Shown here one piece after another: positions 12,250-23,343 of a stretch of 64,000 bases of DNA. The stretch's first letter is position 1, and every line of letters begins with the position of its first letter. The DNA is taken from the NCBI GenBank assembly GCA_030549775.1, contig CM060181.1, positions 57,347,701-57,411,700 on the forward strand, read 5' to 3'. This stretch comes from Tamarix chinensis. Its lineage: Eukaryota > Streptophyta > Magnoliopsida > Caryophyllales > Tamaricaceae. A model generated the notes under the pieces. That model saw only the letters and a program-made list of their open reading frames with translations. It had not been told where the DNA came from and searched no databases. Position numbers and translations under genes: made by a program.

Positions 12250-12303
12250 ACTAATTTATTTAGCTAACCATGAGAATTAAGGGTTGTATAGGTAGCAATC
12301 CTT

Positions 12304-12561
12304 CTAACCTAATTTACTGGTTGGAAAATAATTTTCTTTCCTAAGATATACCCAAACTAAATCCTCAGGTTGGAAAATAATTTTCTTTCTCCTTTTATTG
12401 GCAACCTCAGCCATTTGTTGAACTCTTTTATTAATTTGTTGATTTACAGATTCATGTAATTCCTTCATCTTTTCAGCACGAGACTTAGCATCCAAATTAT
12501 GTAACTCAAAACTAGGTAAAGGAACCAGATCAAGTGGAGTTAGTAGATTGAAACCATACAA
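12304..12561 (-). pseudogene. Ty3 integrase C-terminal fragment
   Basis: The frame of 85 codons reads MYGFNLLTPLDLVPLPS at its start and QPEDLVWVYLRKENYFPTSK near its end. It corresponds to the integrase end of CRM-type elements (usual VYG.NP.TPLDL.PLP and F.PGDLVWVHLRKERFP..RK). It is preceded upstream by stop-containing integrase core sequence from 13010 to 12562. Confidence 0.8.
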
Positions 12562-13015
12562 AACCTCGAAAGGAGTTTTCTTAGTTGTGGAATGTATAGT
12601 CCTATTATAAGAAAATTCTACCTATGGTAATATAGCCTCCCATTATCTATTGTTTTTTCTGAGTACAGCTCTCAACATGTTACCTAAAGTCCTATTTACT
12701 ACTTCTATTTGTCCATCAATGAGGATGACAGGTAGTAAAAAATAATAGCTTAGTACCTAATTTACCCCATAACACTTTCCAAAAATGGCTGAAAAATTTA
12801 ACATCCCTATCAGATACTATGGTCCTTGGTACCCCCATGTAATTTAACTATATATGAAAAAAAAAATCAACCACAATCACAACATCATTAATCCTATTAC
12901 AAGGTATGAAATGTGCCATTTTACTAAACATATCTACAACAACCATGATAGAATCCTTAGCCCTATTGGTCCTAGGTAGTCCCAAAACAAAGTCTAAAGA
13001 AATATCAGCCCATGG

Positions 13016-13267
13016 CTAGGTTGTAACTAGTAAAGGTGTATACAACCCAAATGGTTGAGAAGTAGACTTAGCATGTTTATAAGCCACACAATTCACACAA
13101 TACTTTAACACATCCTTTTTCATATGAGGCCAATAAAAATGATCAATTAATACATCCAAAGTCTTTTGAAAACCCAAATGTGTTATTAAACCACCATTAT
13201 GTGCCTCTTGGATTAATAACCCTCTATATGAACAATTAGGTACACAAAGTCTATATTCCCTAAACAA
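13016..13267 (-). pseudogene. Ty3 integrase zinc-binding region
   Basis: The 83-codon frame includes REYRLCVPNCSYRGLLIQEA, then HLGFQKTLDVLIDHFYWPHM and YCVNCVAYKHAKS. The H-H-C-C finger of integrase is recognisable: His in ITHLGF and the two Cys in YCVNC; the upstream His of HGG is replaced in EAHNGG context. This is a decayed part of the 11747-14735 element. Confidence 0.75.
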
Positions 13268-13358
13268 ATATCCATCAAAAAGATAATATTTTCCTTAGGC
13301 AGCAGTATCACAATTCTGATACAATTCCTTAAAATCATTATCCTCAGTATATAAAGTC

Positions 13359-13760
13359 TTAATATGAGAAAACCCCAATAAGTTTGCATCCACTGCATTT
13401 GATAAAACGTATCTCCTGGATAACATCGGCAACTACATTATCACTTCCTTTCTTATATTTAATCACATAGGGGAAAGTCTCAATAAATTCTATCCATCTA
13501 CCCTGCCTTCTATTCAACTTTGATTGACTTTTCAAATATTTTATAGCTTCTTGATCAGTATTAATAACAAATTCTCTAAGCCACAAATAATGTTGCCACA
13601 CTTTCAAAGCCTTTACTAAAGCAAATAACTCTTTCTCATAAGTAGAATAATTCAAAGTACTACCACTTAACTTCTCACTAAAATAGGCTATGGGTCTACC
13701 CTCTTGAGAAAGAACAGCCCCAATTCCCAATCCTAAAGCATCATAATCCAATTCAAACAT
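13359..13760 (-). pseudogene. Ty3 RNase H fragment
   Basis: The 133-codon frame starts [19 protein letters not shown], in which the usual DASG becomes DALG, and goes on to [40 protein letters not shown] and [14 protein letters not shown]. It covers most of RNase H and its connection to integrase. The block EFVINTD..AIKYLK is CRM-like. Confidence 0.8.
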
Positions 13761-13975
13761 CTTATCAAAATCTAGAAGAACTAATACAGGAGCTTTGGTT
13801 AATTTTCCTTAAGAGATCCAAAAGCTTTTTATTGTTCTAATCCCCATTTAATCCTTTTTCCTTTTTCGTAATTGCAGTTAAAGGTGCTGCTAAGGTACCA
13901 AAATCTTAACAAACCATGATAAAAAGAACATAATCCATGGAAACTTCTAACTTCAGTCACTGATCTAGGTATAGG

Positions 13976-14230
13976 TCATTCTTGTATTGCCTTAATCTTA
14001 TCCTTATCAACAGATATCCCATCCTTAATAATTACAAATCCCAAGAATACTACACTTTCTAAGCAAAACCTCGACTTGGCTAAATTAGCATATAATTTCT
14101 CTTCCTTAAACACATCCCATATGATCCTCAAATGTTTTAAATGTTCTTCCATAGACTTACTATAAATGAGTATGTCATCAAAATATACAACTACAAACTT
14201 CCCAATAAAATTTATGAGTACATGGTTCAT
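13976..14230 (-). pseudogene. Ty3 reverse transcriptase palm fragment
   Basis: The 84-codon frame contains [19 protein letters not shown] with both catalytic Asp residues, then [15 protein letters not shown] and [20 protein letters not shown]. It is the palm/thumb of RT. RT upstream (about 14230-14700) is readable but broken by stops. Confidence 0.8.
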
Positions 14231-14735
14231 AAGTCACATGAAAGTACTCGGAGCACTACATAATCCAAATGGCATAACTAACAACTCATATAACCCAAAA
14301 TTTTTCTTAAAGGTTGTTTTCCATTCATCTCCTGGTTTCATCCTAATTTAATGATATCCACTCTTCATGTCTATTTTAGAAAATGCTATATCCCCATGTA
14401 AATGATCTAACATCTCATCTAATCTAGGTATAGGGTACCTATATTTAATTTTTATTTTATTTGAATCCCTACTATCTATGCACATTCCCTAACTCCCATC
14501 TTTTTTTGGAACTAAAAGAATTGGAACAGTACAAGGACTTATTGATTTCCTAATATAACCCTTACTTAATAACTTAGAAACCTACCTCTTTAACTCTGTT
14601 ACTTCCTCTGGACTATCCCTATAAGTAGTTCTATTAGGAATGAGAGCCGCTGGTGTAAAGTCTATTTGATGTTCTATGCCTTTAATCAAGGTAATCAAGG
14701 TAAAGTCTATTTGATGTATCCATCTTCTCATAAAA

Positions 14736-15560
14736 ATAAAAATTATACACATATTATTAGATTACACATTCTTCTCATAAAAATATACATCTTTTAGAAT
14801 ATAAACATAGACCTTTTAGGATACACATATCCATCTTATAAAAATGCACAAGTAAAAATATACACATCTTGTAAGAATAAACATTTTTCTTAATACACAC
14901 CTTCTATAATCGAATTATACATTCTTTATTTATACAAGTGCTAAGAGAAAATACGGATATCTTGACAACAAATACACATTTTCTAGTATTAGAATACGTG
15001 TCTTTTACAATAAAACGACATATATTTTATTTATATAATATACGTCTTTCAAGATAAAAATACACATCTTCAGTAATAATATTATATACTTTCTTTTGGC
15101 AAAAAAATATACACATCTTCCACTATTACAATACTCATCTTTCACTACTACAATACACATTTTTTATTACTACAACAGACATATTCCAAACAAATAATAT
15201 ATATTTTATTCCCATGCCAAAATTCACATCTTGAATATCATAAATAATATACACATTCTATGAGAAGTATATACATCCACTATTTTTTATAAACATATGT
15301 AGAAATTGCACATACTTTAGAGAAATTACGCCGTTTCATTTATATAAATGTAAAGAAGAAATACACCTTTTTTATTCTCTCTAAACATGAAATACACATT
15401 TTCCATCAAAAAACTACATATCCTTTATTTTATACATCGCAAGATTTGAAAATAAAATCACAATCCATGAAAACCTAACCCGACACTTCCTACAGATTAG
15501 GTTTGTGCACTACGCGCATCATTCTATTAAAAATTATACGTTACTTCTGCCTTTTCCTTC
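14736..15560. repeat. TACACAT-rich upstream region, copy 1
   Basis: No gene. AT-rich DNA in which TACACAT, ATACATCTT and close variants recur more than 20 times at an irregular spacing of about 30 bp up to 15440. The same region occurs again at about 31550-32397 in the same orientation. It lies directly upstream of the MFS gene in both places, so it is part of the duplicated host segment and not of the adjacent retroelement. Confidence 0.7.
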
Positions 15561-15568
15561 TATATAAG
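15561..15568 (+). promoter_or_regulatory. Candidate TATA box of MFS gene
   Basis: TATATAAG in CCTTCTATATAAGATC, 538 bp upstream of the chosen start codon. This gives a long predicted 5-prime UTR, which may hold an intron or a short upstream frame. The duplicate at 32375 reads TATACAAG, with one base lost from the consensus. Inferred from sequence only. Confidence 0.45.
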
Positions 15569-15603
15569 ATCAGAGATTTATAAAATCATGGAATGCGAGA
15601 TGC

Positions 15604-15897
15604 TTGGGTCGGCGGTCTCTTTGTGCCTCAGAGGAATCTCGAAAAAAAAAAGGAAAAGTAATAGATTTGTTCAAGCCGAATAAGCCGGTAGAGAAGCAGC
15701 TAACTTACGAAGAGCGAGCCAGCAAAAAGGAAAAAATACCTTTACTACCAAACATTCAAAGGCAACACAGGGAAGGCACACGACAAACTCGCGCTCTCGC
15801 GTGTAACGTCCCTTCCTTCGTGCTCCTGACACCAGTACGCACCGCAGTTTTTGGGACAATTTTTATTTCCTCGTCATCCAAGTTTGCTTCCTTATAA
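15604..15897 (+). other. Upstream reading frame conserved in the duplicate
   Basis: A 97-codon frame between the candidate TATA box and the MFS start contains IDLFKPNKPVEKQLTYEERA. The corresponding duplicate at 48441-48686 has IDLFKPNKPVAKQLNYEERG. In copy 1 an indel in the A-rich run places the upstream block LFVPQRNLEKKK in another frame, whereas in copy 2 both blocks are in one frame. I do not recognise the protein. It may be an exon remnant of another gene, an upstream ORF in the MFS leader, or chance conservation of duplicated DNA. Confidence 0.3.
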
Positions 15898-16098
15898 ATT
15901 ACTAGCTTCCAACCGCCTTAATTATTATTCTCATCGCCCCCCACTCTCCTCACTTCATTAATTGCACTTGATACATAAACATCCAAATCAACATCAACAT
16001 CAACATCATCGTCATCGTATATGCTAATTAGATAATATAAAATTTGATTAACTCCTTCGATCCCTGTCCTCAGTTCCGTTGCAATATTTGAAAGAAAA

Positions 16099-19000
16099 AT
16101 GAAGATGGAGTGTTGCATCGGTGTCAGAGATTTAAGAGCGTTGCTACATTTGTTATTGCCTTTATGTGCGCACTGGATTGCCGAAGAAATGACCGTCTCT
16201 GTTCTTGTTGATGTTACTACCGGAGCTCTTTGTCCCGGCGCTTCTACTTGCTCTCAAGCTATTTATCTTAATGGTCTTCAACAAACTGTACGCTCGCCCA
16301 TCCTTCCTTTCACTCTTCTCTTTCTCTGTTTTTTTTCCTTATCTAAATATTGTTTGTAGATGTTTAGGCTTAATTAAAAGCTAACAGATAACACTGAATA
16401 ATTTTTTTTATCAGATAATGAATCTATAATTTATGGTTACTAATTGATAATTGATGTGGATTAATTTATTTGATTGCATGAAATTGAAATTTGGAAGGGT
16501 GAGGTTATGAATTGGCCGCATTCCTTGCGACTCTAATGAATTTTATTCATGTGAACAGGATAAATGATTGGAATTGTGTGTTTGCTCGTTTGCGTGAATT
16601 TGCCTAAAGGATACTGCGACAGTAAAGTAAATATCATGATTAAGTTCATTACTTAATATCTTGTGATAATATATATATATATATACACACGTCACTTTCC
16701 TATGGTTGGAAATTGTGTCTGTATTGACTTAGGATCTTTTTTATTTTTATTTTTGCAATTTTGTGGAGTGGCACCACCCACTGACCTTTTCTTAAGAATA
16801 ACTAAGAGTGCGCTTTTATTAATTGGATTGATCTAGTTGTAATTTTCTTTTGATATGATAGATCGGTTTACCGTATTCTGTATCATATTCTACTACCTAA
16901 GTTGATTGAGGTTTATTTCCATGAATCTTATGACTAAAGCTATGTCTGATTCTTGCTTTCGAACGAGGTACAGCTACCTATGACTCATATGAATCTTACA
17001 GGATTTTTTATCATAAAAAGGACCATTGAATGGTAAAATATCCGCTTTACTGTGCTTTGCTTGATATCTACTTCAGGAATCAATAGCATGAAATCTTTAA
17101 CTTTAAACTAAAGTCATGTCTCCGGGGCACAAGCTTTACGGGCTTGGTTTGGGAAGGCTTCTTGATGAGGGCTTTAAAGACTAGTACAATAGTATAACAA
17201 ACAAACTAGTGGAGATTCTAACTTGGAACCTAAGATACCCGGACACCAATTTTAACCACTAGACCATAACTTCCTCGGTCATTTTCCAAAACAGATCCGA
17301 GTAATTCCTGATTATTACATATTAGATTTTTTTTAAACTACATTGATTGCTTTGATTATTTCACTGAAGGGTGGAATTTCTTAGGAGGCTTGTGATTGAT
17401 GATAGTGAGGACAGAAAATTGCTGGCAAAATGAACTTGGATATGTTAATCTGGTATATTATGGCCAATTTTGTAGTTGGTGATACTGAATTATCATATAT
17501 CATATTATGGTCTTCTGCTGCTATCTGAAGTCATTTTCTCTTTTTATTTCCTGTATGTAGATTGTTGGGATCTTTAAGATGTTAGTACTTCCAATTTTGG
17601 GTCAGCTTGCTGACGAGTATGGGAGAAAGCCTCTACTGCTCCTTACTGTATCTACTTCCATTTTTCCTTTTGGTATGGACTCATCTTCTTCTTCAATCAA
17701 GGTTGTATCATTTTTAATTTGTGCATCCATTAGTCAAAAGATATTATATTAGAACTTTTAACGTAATATCTGTAAAATTTTGTGCAATATCTCTCTGCAT
17801 TTATAATCAGAAACGCGGGTTCTACATAGGTAAAAAGAGCAAGAGACTTCTTCGAATTTGATAGAGTGAAAACTGCTAGTATACTTCATTGAGTTTTTGT
17901 CGGACACACCTCAAGTTCAGTTCTGATATACTCCTGTACATTCCAACCTTTTATTTTTGCAGCCTTACTTGCTATAAATGAGTCCAAAAGCTTTGTCTAT
18001 GCGTACTATGTGCTTCGTACTATTTCCTTCATCATAAGCCAGGGAAGCATCTTTTGCATAGCCGTTTCTTATGCGGTAAGATCTTGTCCCTTCTTCCCAC
18101 GATTGTCGAATAACCAGCTGTAATTAGTCCATGTACTGTTGTTGTGTTAAGTAGCGTTAAGCTCCCTCTACTTCTTGTAACGAACAGGCAGATGTAGTTG
18201 AAGACAGTAAAAGAGCCGCAGCATTCAGTTGGATTACGGGACTCTTCTCTGCTTCCCATGTCATTGGAAATTTTCTAGCACGGTTTCTCCCTAGGAGCTA
18301 CATTTTCGAGGCAAGTTTCTATATCTATTTTGCCTCTACCATTTTATCTCGTTATTTAAGTTTGTATGTAGTTTCTCATTGTTAATTATCTGCAGGTATC
18401 AATTGCTTTTTTGGTCTTGTGTCCTCTCTATATGCAACTATTTCTAGTTGAGACAGTGAAGCAAGCACCTAGAGATGATCAGTGTCTACCGTTGGCTTCC
18501 AAGTTTTTGAAAGCTTTAGAGCAGCGATACAAGTCCATGAGATATGCAGCAGCTGTAGTTGCCAACAGGTACAATGTTCACCGGATATTTTGTATCTGCT
18601 CTGTTTCGGTTATGTGATAATATTTCTTCCGCATAAATGGGAAAAAGAATGAATGACCGTGCTGCTCACGAGCTGCTTTTTTCCTCCTTCCCTTCTCAGC
18701 CCAACTCTGAAGGGAATCTCTCTGGTTTCCTTTTTCTATGAGCTGGGGATGTCAGGCATCAGCAGTGTCTTACTGGTACGGACATTCATTAATTCTGACC
18801 GTTTTTATATCATAGGATCAAAACTCTCAGCAGAAGAACCCTTGACATGCATATCACTACCTTTAATTTTGCAGTATTACCTGAAGGCAGCTTTTGGATT
18901 TGACAAAAATCAGTTTTCAGAAATTCTGATGGTTGTCGGGATTGGTTCAATCGTCTCCCAGGTACGTAATTAAATTTCGTACGATTTCATCAACTGTTTG

Positions 19001-20158
19001 CCCTATATCTACCTTAATGAAGAGACTCGTATAATATTTAAGTTTTGATTTTGATCATTTGTATGTATGTAGATAATAATTTTGCCTCTAATCAACCCAG
19101 TAGTTGGAGAAAAAGCGATACTATGCATGGGTTTACTCTCTTCAACGGCTTATGTAAGTCTAATGCACTTATATTTCGTTCTGAAACAAGGTAACAATGC
19201 ACACAAGATGAAAAATTTAATGATCTGCATGATCTTCTTATGCAGGCATTGTTCTACGGCTTTGCATGGGCATCTTGGGTTAGTAATTAAATCCACCCTT
19301 AAAATTACTGCAGTTAATCCTTGCTGTCAGTAATGATCTTAACGTCTCGATCTTTATTGCAGGTTCCTTACTTGAGTGCATCATTCGGTGTGGTATATGT
19401 CCTTGTGAAGCCTTCTGTAAGTAGTAAAGTCACTAATTTTTAGCTAACCATTCAAAATTTCGATGAAAATATCCTACTGATACAATCTGCAACTATTTTG
19501 ATTTCGACAGACTTATGCTATAATTTCAAAAGCTTCGACTTCTAATGATCAGGTATTCATGTAGTGGCTTCTGTATACCACCTCTATTTTGTTATCCGTT
19601 GTGATATTAATATATATGTGGGGAACCTTCCTTGGCATTGCTCGAGCTGACATACATACCTCTAATTTCAGGGTAAGGCGCAAGGTTTTGTCGCCGGTGT
19701 ACAGTCAATAGCAAGTCTGCTGTCACCGATAGTAATGAGTCCACTGACCTGTGAGTGTTTATCTCTCTACTTCTTATATTATCACTTCATGAAAGAATGA
19801 ATGAGTTAATCTGACTTTTTTCTGACTCGTTTCTTTTTTTATGGTTCTGTGTCTTTTTTAATCCTCCAGCATGGTTTTTATCAGAGAACGCTCCATTTGA
19901 CTGCAAGGGTTTCAGCATCGTTTGTGCATCCTCATCCATGGTAAACTAATTGATGCACGCAGCCATACACGCCTCTCTTGGTTTCTCATTCGTATCGATT
20001 TGATTTTGTACTCTCCCAATTAACTGAAATTTTTTTTTTTTGGTTCCTGTTCCCAGATGGTTGCGTTAATCTGGGCTTTGCCATTGCAACCTGAATCAGC
20101 TTCCATAGACGACAGCAAGGACGATCCGGAGGGCATTGAAGCACCACTTTTAACATGA
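16099..20158 (+). CDS. MFS transporter, hippocampus abundant transcript 1-like, 14 exons
   Basis: Spliced gene encoding 444 residues. Exons: 16099-16287, 17561-17672, 17963-18075, 18188-18310, 18396-18568, 18700-18775, 18875-18961, 19073-19153, 19246-19278, 19363-19416, 19511-19552, 19672-19750, 19870-19940, 20057-20158. All phases agree and the total of 1335 bp ends at TGA. The protein begins MKMECC and has [17 protein letters not shown], the MFS motif A sequence [14 protein letters not shown] at the end of the second helix region, [12 protein letters not shown] and [20 protein letters not shown], and an acidic tail ending EAPLLT. Length and order fit plant tetracycline-resistance-like MFS proteins (Arabidopsis At2g16970-16990 group). 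Multi-pass membrane protein; substrate unknown. A second start, 6 bp downstream, is possible. Intron 4 has a GC donor. No disruption is seen, so I judge it intact. Confidence 0.9.
18311..18395 (+). other. GC-AG intron 4 of MFS gene
   Basis: Exon 4 ends TTCGAG and the intron begins GCAAGT, the strong consensus of the minor GC-AG class, ending in CTGCAG. The flanking codons join as IFE then VSIAFLVL, and no GT donor nearby keeps the frame as well. The other twelve introns use GT-AG. Confidence 0.8.
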
Positions 20159-21057
20159 AAGTTGGTACATTCTTCTAATGAGTAGAGGTCCTAGATAGTA
20201 GAAAGGACCTCAGAATGTATATAGGATTTTGGTTTGAGCCTCACATTGTATGTGATATGGGTATTTTCCAAACTGATCTTAGGGAGCCCATGGGAATTTC
20301 TTAGGTCAACCGCTGGAAGTTAACCGAAGAGGGTAATTTAATTTTTGTGGGGAGTGATAATATAAGTATTTTCCAAACCAAACTTTTTCACAAAAGTCTC
20401 AGTCGGCCCCGGCCCAGCAGTCCAAATAGCAACACAGGTTATCTCACTCTGAGTACAATCCTAGTAACTGACCAACCAACTAGAGTATTGGGTAAGGTTT
20501 CCTCCAGCCCATGATCACCTCTACTTCCTCCATCCTTACTCTACTCCCCTCGTATCTCACCTCTATTTTATAAGTCTCATTTGTCATTTGAATAACACAT
20601 CACCATCTCATTTTATTCTCTCTATTCCCAATCCCAAAAACCTCCCGGTTCACATTTTCACAACAATAGTATGTATCATATGCATGTAGGGTTTTGGAAC
20701 TTCTTATAGCATATTTTTAGTTCTCCAATTTTGTAACTACTTCTGTACATTTGTTTTTTTTTTATCTGAAATGAAATGGAATGGTGATTGTCTAAAGTTT
20801 GTTGAACCGTCGACTTATGTATATAGGTGGATTCTGAAGAAAAAACACTTTTTGACTATACGCAAGGAGACCACTTGATTTATAAGTCAACACGTTCAGT
20901 GGTTCAATAACAATGTAGTTCGCTGAACAAAAGAAAATAAATATACACGAGGAGCACGCTTACTTAATGCGGCTACAAGTTTACATAATGTTCAGAAAAA
21001 CACATACATGTTCGCCAAAACGACAAAAAAAAAATGTAATTTGCTGCTTCATTCCTT
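20159..21057. other. Intergenic region, MFS to germin-like gene (convergent)
   Basis: No gene seen. It must hold the 3-prime UTRs of the MFS gene (plus) and the germin-like gene (minus), which converge. I see no strong AATAAA on the MFS side; AAATGAAAT near 20769 is a weak candidate. No repeat was noticed. Confidence 0.5.
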
Positions 21058-21777
21058 TCACAGTTCTGAATGATGTTCTGATACTGCTTTTACTTTAGAG
21101 TCATATCCAGCATCCCTTGCATCATCATCACCACCAACCCGCGTCCTCAACATATCCGCTAACGTTCTCTTCCTGAATCTCTTTGCAACAGCTTCAGTAT
21201 CATCATCAGCAAACAAAGCATCCGTTAAACTGACCACACCGGGATTCTGACTATTGAAAACAGAGAAGATCGTCGCGAGCTCAAACCCAGGATTGAGGAA
21301 ATAATGAAGCAGACCTCTTGGAACAATAAACACATCACCTTTCTTCAGGAGCATCTGAAACACCTTCTTCTGTGTATCCAAGAACCCTACAATAACAGCA
21401 CCTCTCTCGACGAACAAGATCTCGGATGCCCTCGGATGAGTATGCGGGGATACGACCCCGTACTCACCTAGATCTATCCTGGCGATGGACAGACCGAGGG
21501 TGTTTAATCCAGGGTACTCGGCTGCAGTCACCAGGGTAGTCGAGGAGTGGAGGAAGTTCTCTGTGTCCCCGACGTGTGTCAGCTTAGCGTTCTTGAAATC
21601 CAAGGCATCTGTGTCGGATGGATTCTTGCATGGGAAACCGTTGATGAAGATTGGTTTGTAGCTTCTGTTTGCCGTTGGACAGAAGTCCTGGAGGTTATCA
21701 TCGTCTGCTGCAGAGAACTTTCCGGTGATGATCAATATGGCGATGATGGACGGGAGGGGAGAGTACTTGATCAACAT
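21058..21777 (-). CDS. Germin-like protein (secreted cupin)
   Basis: Intronless 239-codon gene. Residues 1-24 form a hydrophobic signal peptide (IIAILIITGKFSA), so the protein is predicted to be apoplastic. Cys33 and Cys50 are the conserved N-terminal disulphide pair. The first cupin motif is SPHTHPRASEILFVERG with metal ligands His112, His114 and Glu119; the second is KKGDVFIVPRGLLHYFLN with His158. An NRS glycosylation site is at Asn37. Germins are hexameric Mn-binding proteins; some have oxalate oxidase or superoxide dismutase activity, but activity cannot be assigned here. It is a little longer than the usual 210-225 residues because of a charged, divergent tail (RVGGDDDARDAGYDSKVKAV). 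All metal ligands are present, so it is probably functional. Confidence 0.93.
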   Translation of the reverse strand: MLIKYSPLPSIIAILIITGKFSAADDDNLQDFCPTANRSYKPIFINGFPCKNPSDTDALDFKNAKLTHVGDTENFLHSSTTLVTAAEYPGLNTLGLSIARIDLGEYGVVSPHTHPRASEILFVERGAVIVGFLDTQKKVFQMLLKKGDVFIVPRGLLHYFLNPGFELATIFSVFNSQNPGVVSLTDALFADDDTEAVAKRFRKRTLADMLRTRVGGDDDARDAGYDSKVKAVSEHHSEL

Positions 21778-21824
21778 TTTTGTTTTTTGGTTTGATTTAG
21801 GGTGGTTGGGGGCTTGGGGCTTGT

Positions 21825-21834
21825 AATTAAATAT
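21825..21834 (-). promoter_or_regulatory. Candidate TATA element of germin-like gene
   Basis: Minus-strand ATATTTAATT lies about 48 bp upstream of the ATG at 21777. This would give a short leader, common for germin-like genes. Weak match; inference only. Confidence 0.3.
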
Positions 21835-22060
21835 CCGAAGAATGTTTGCGATGGTAGAGACTTATGTACTAGGAATTGATATGGAGTTCTAAGAAAGTAT
21901 AACACTGGCTTGAAGTTCACTTCAGGGCAGGCAGACGGGTCTAGTTCTTTTCTTGAAGGTGGATTATGTTGCAAGTGTGCCATTGCTTCGAAGGAAAATA
22001 GTAAGGTGGTGGGGTTTAATTCATGGCTTAGAATAACGTGATTATGACTGTTAGTTTATA

Positions 22061-22367
22061 CTCCCTTTTAAAAAATCATTCAATCATTTGTCACACATTT
22101 TAAAAACTAATAACAGTAATTTTGAAATTAAACTTAAATTTTTTATTAAAAAATAATAAAATATTTAATGCGTGTTTAATAAAAAAAAGTGAAGATAAAA
22201 TAAAAAATAGATTTTAAATTTTCTAAAATAAAATTTCTAAATATAAAAATTTAATTATAGAATAATTTTTTTATATAAAAAAAGTCCAATCTTAATTTAT
22301 TGATTATTCGTTTTCTAAATAAATTATTGATTCTTTTAACTAGACACCTTAATCAAGGAACAGAAAG
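22061..22367. mobile_element. Stowaway-like MITE
   Basis: The left end begins CTCCCTTTTAAAAAATC after TA (22059-22060); the right end, reverse complemented, reads CTTTCTGTTCCTTGATTAAG and is followed by TA (22368-22369). The interior is AT-rich and non-coding. The ends resemble Stowaway termini (CTCCCTCCGTCCC type) and the TA duplication fits Tc1/mariner-derived MITEs. The termini match each other only partly. It lies in the upstream flank of the germin-like gene. Confidence 0.5.
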
Positions 22368-22510
22368 TATGCGCTTGAAATTAGCTCACAAGAATTAACT
22401 ATAATTCTTTAGATTTAGGGAGTAGCTAAATGCCACTATCAATGGTTGTCTACGATTACTATAAAATGTTATAATATCGAGAAATGTGAAAATAAGTCTT
22501 TTGACATCCA

Positions 22511-22515
22511 AGAAG
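22511..22515. repeat. Target-site duplication AGAAG, left copy
   Basis: AGAAG directly precedes the left LTR and recurs exactly at 29417-29421 after the right LTR. It supports single transposition of the whole unit. Confidence 0.9.
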
Positions 22516-23343
22516 TGATGTGAATCAAAGTGGAGCGAAGTGTTGGATCAATTATTCCATGAGTTTGAATCCAGCCAGTTGAATTTCGAAGAGGAAAATA
22601 GGTCTTGTTGCAGGTTACACTCGAATGGAAGTGACAAAGTGTCGCTGGTTGCTTTGAATGATATCAATCATTAAAAGGCTCGAAGGATGAAGGATAAACC
22701 CCAGGTTTTTCCTTGATCAAATGAGTCTTGGAAGGGAAAATACACACAGCAAAGCTGGATAGATTCTAAGCTTAAAAAATTATATTATTTTTTCATTATT
22801 CTCAATGTGTACAAGTAGATATATATATAAGGGAGGGAGACTCCAATACACGCCTAAATCAGCCGAGTTCCCCCTTAATTCAAGCCCATTTAATCACTTG
22901 AATTAAACCCATATAACATCTAAGCTTAATCATAATATCATCATCTAAATGATACTAATGACTAACATTACAAAGCTATACAATCAACTATGATACATAA
23001 ATAAAATTACATCAAACCTTAACTTACATAAAATACACTTAGAGTTTACAACAAGTTAATATAATGAATGATAATCATCACCATATCTTCTTGTTGTAAA
23101 GTATCATCCCATGTGTGCCATAGTCTTGCATGCTTTGAATGCTTGTACACTTAAGGTGTGTTAACATCTTCTCCTTGAAAATATGTAACATACCTGCAAG
23201 AATATCTTGAATTGTTTTCAATACCAAGCATATACATATTATCAAGAACATTTAATATGATTAGCTCCAATATTAAGAAAGCTAATTCTTCTTTACCTTG
23301 AGAATCAATAGGAATATGAGAATCATTAGATGCTCCTGCATCA
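22516..23343 (-). repeat. 3-prime LTR of CRM-like element
   Basis: 828 bp bounded by TGATG and CATCA, matching the right LTR along its length. The last 193 bp of the pol frame lie inside this LTR. Confidence 0.9.

Larger units (their letters stand above)
11747..14735 (-). mobile_element. Truncated CRM-like Ty3 retrotransposon
   Basis: A 3-prime LTR (11747-12249) is followed rightwards by integrase C-terminus (12561-12304), the integrase zinc-binding region (13267-13016), RNase H (13760-13359) and RT (about 14700-13960), all on the minus strand. RT keeps its catalytic motif: [12 protein letters not shown]. RNase H reads [20 protein letters not shown] and [15 protein letters not shown]. Homology stops at about 14700 in the RT-protease linker, next to a direct repeat of AAAGTCTATTTGATGT (starting at about 14656 and 14701). 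Protease, gag and the 5-prime LTR are missing, consistent with a deletion ending next to the MFS gene upstream region. Confidence 0.75.

Noticed and set aside
18032..18259. 75-codon minus-strand frame in the MFS gene
   Set aside because: Opposes exons 3 and 4, whose plus-strand splicing and protein match are strong.
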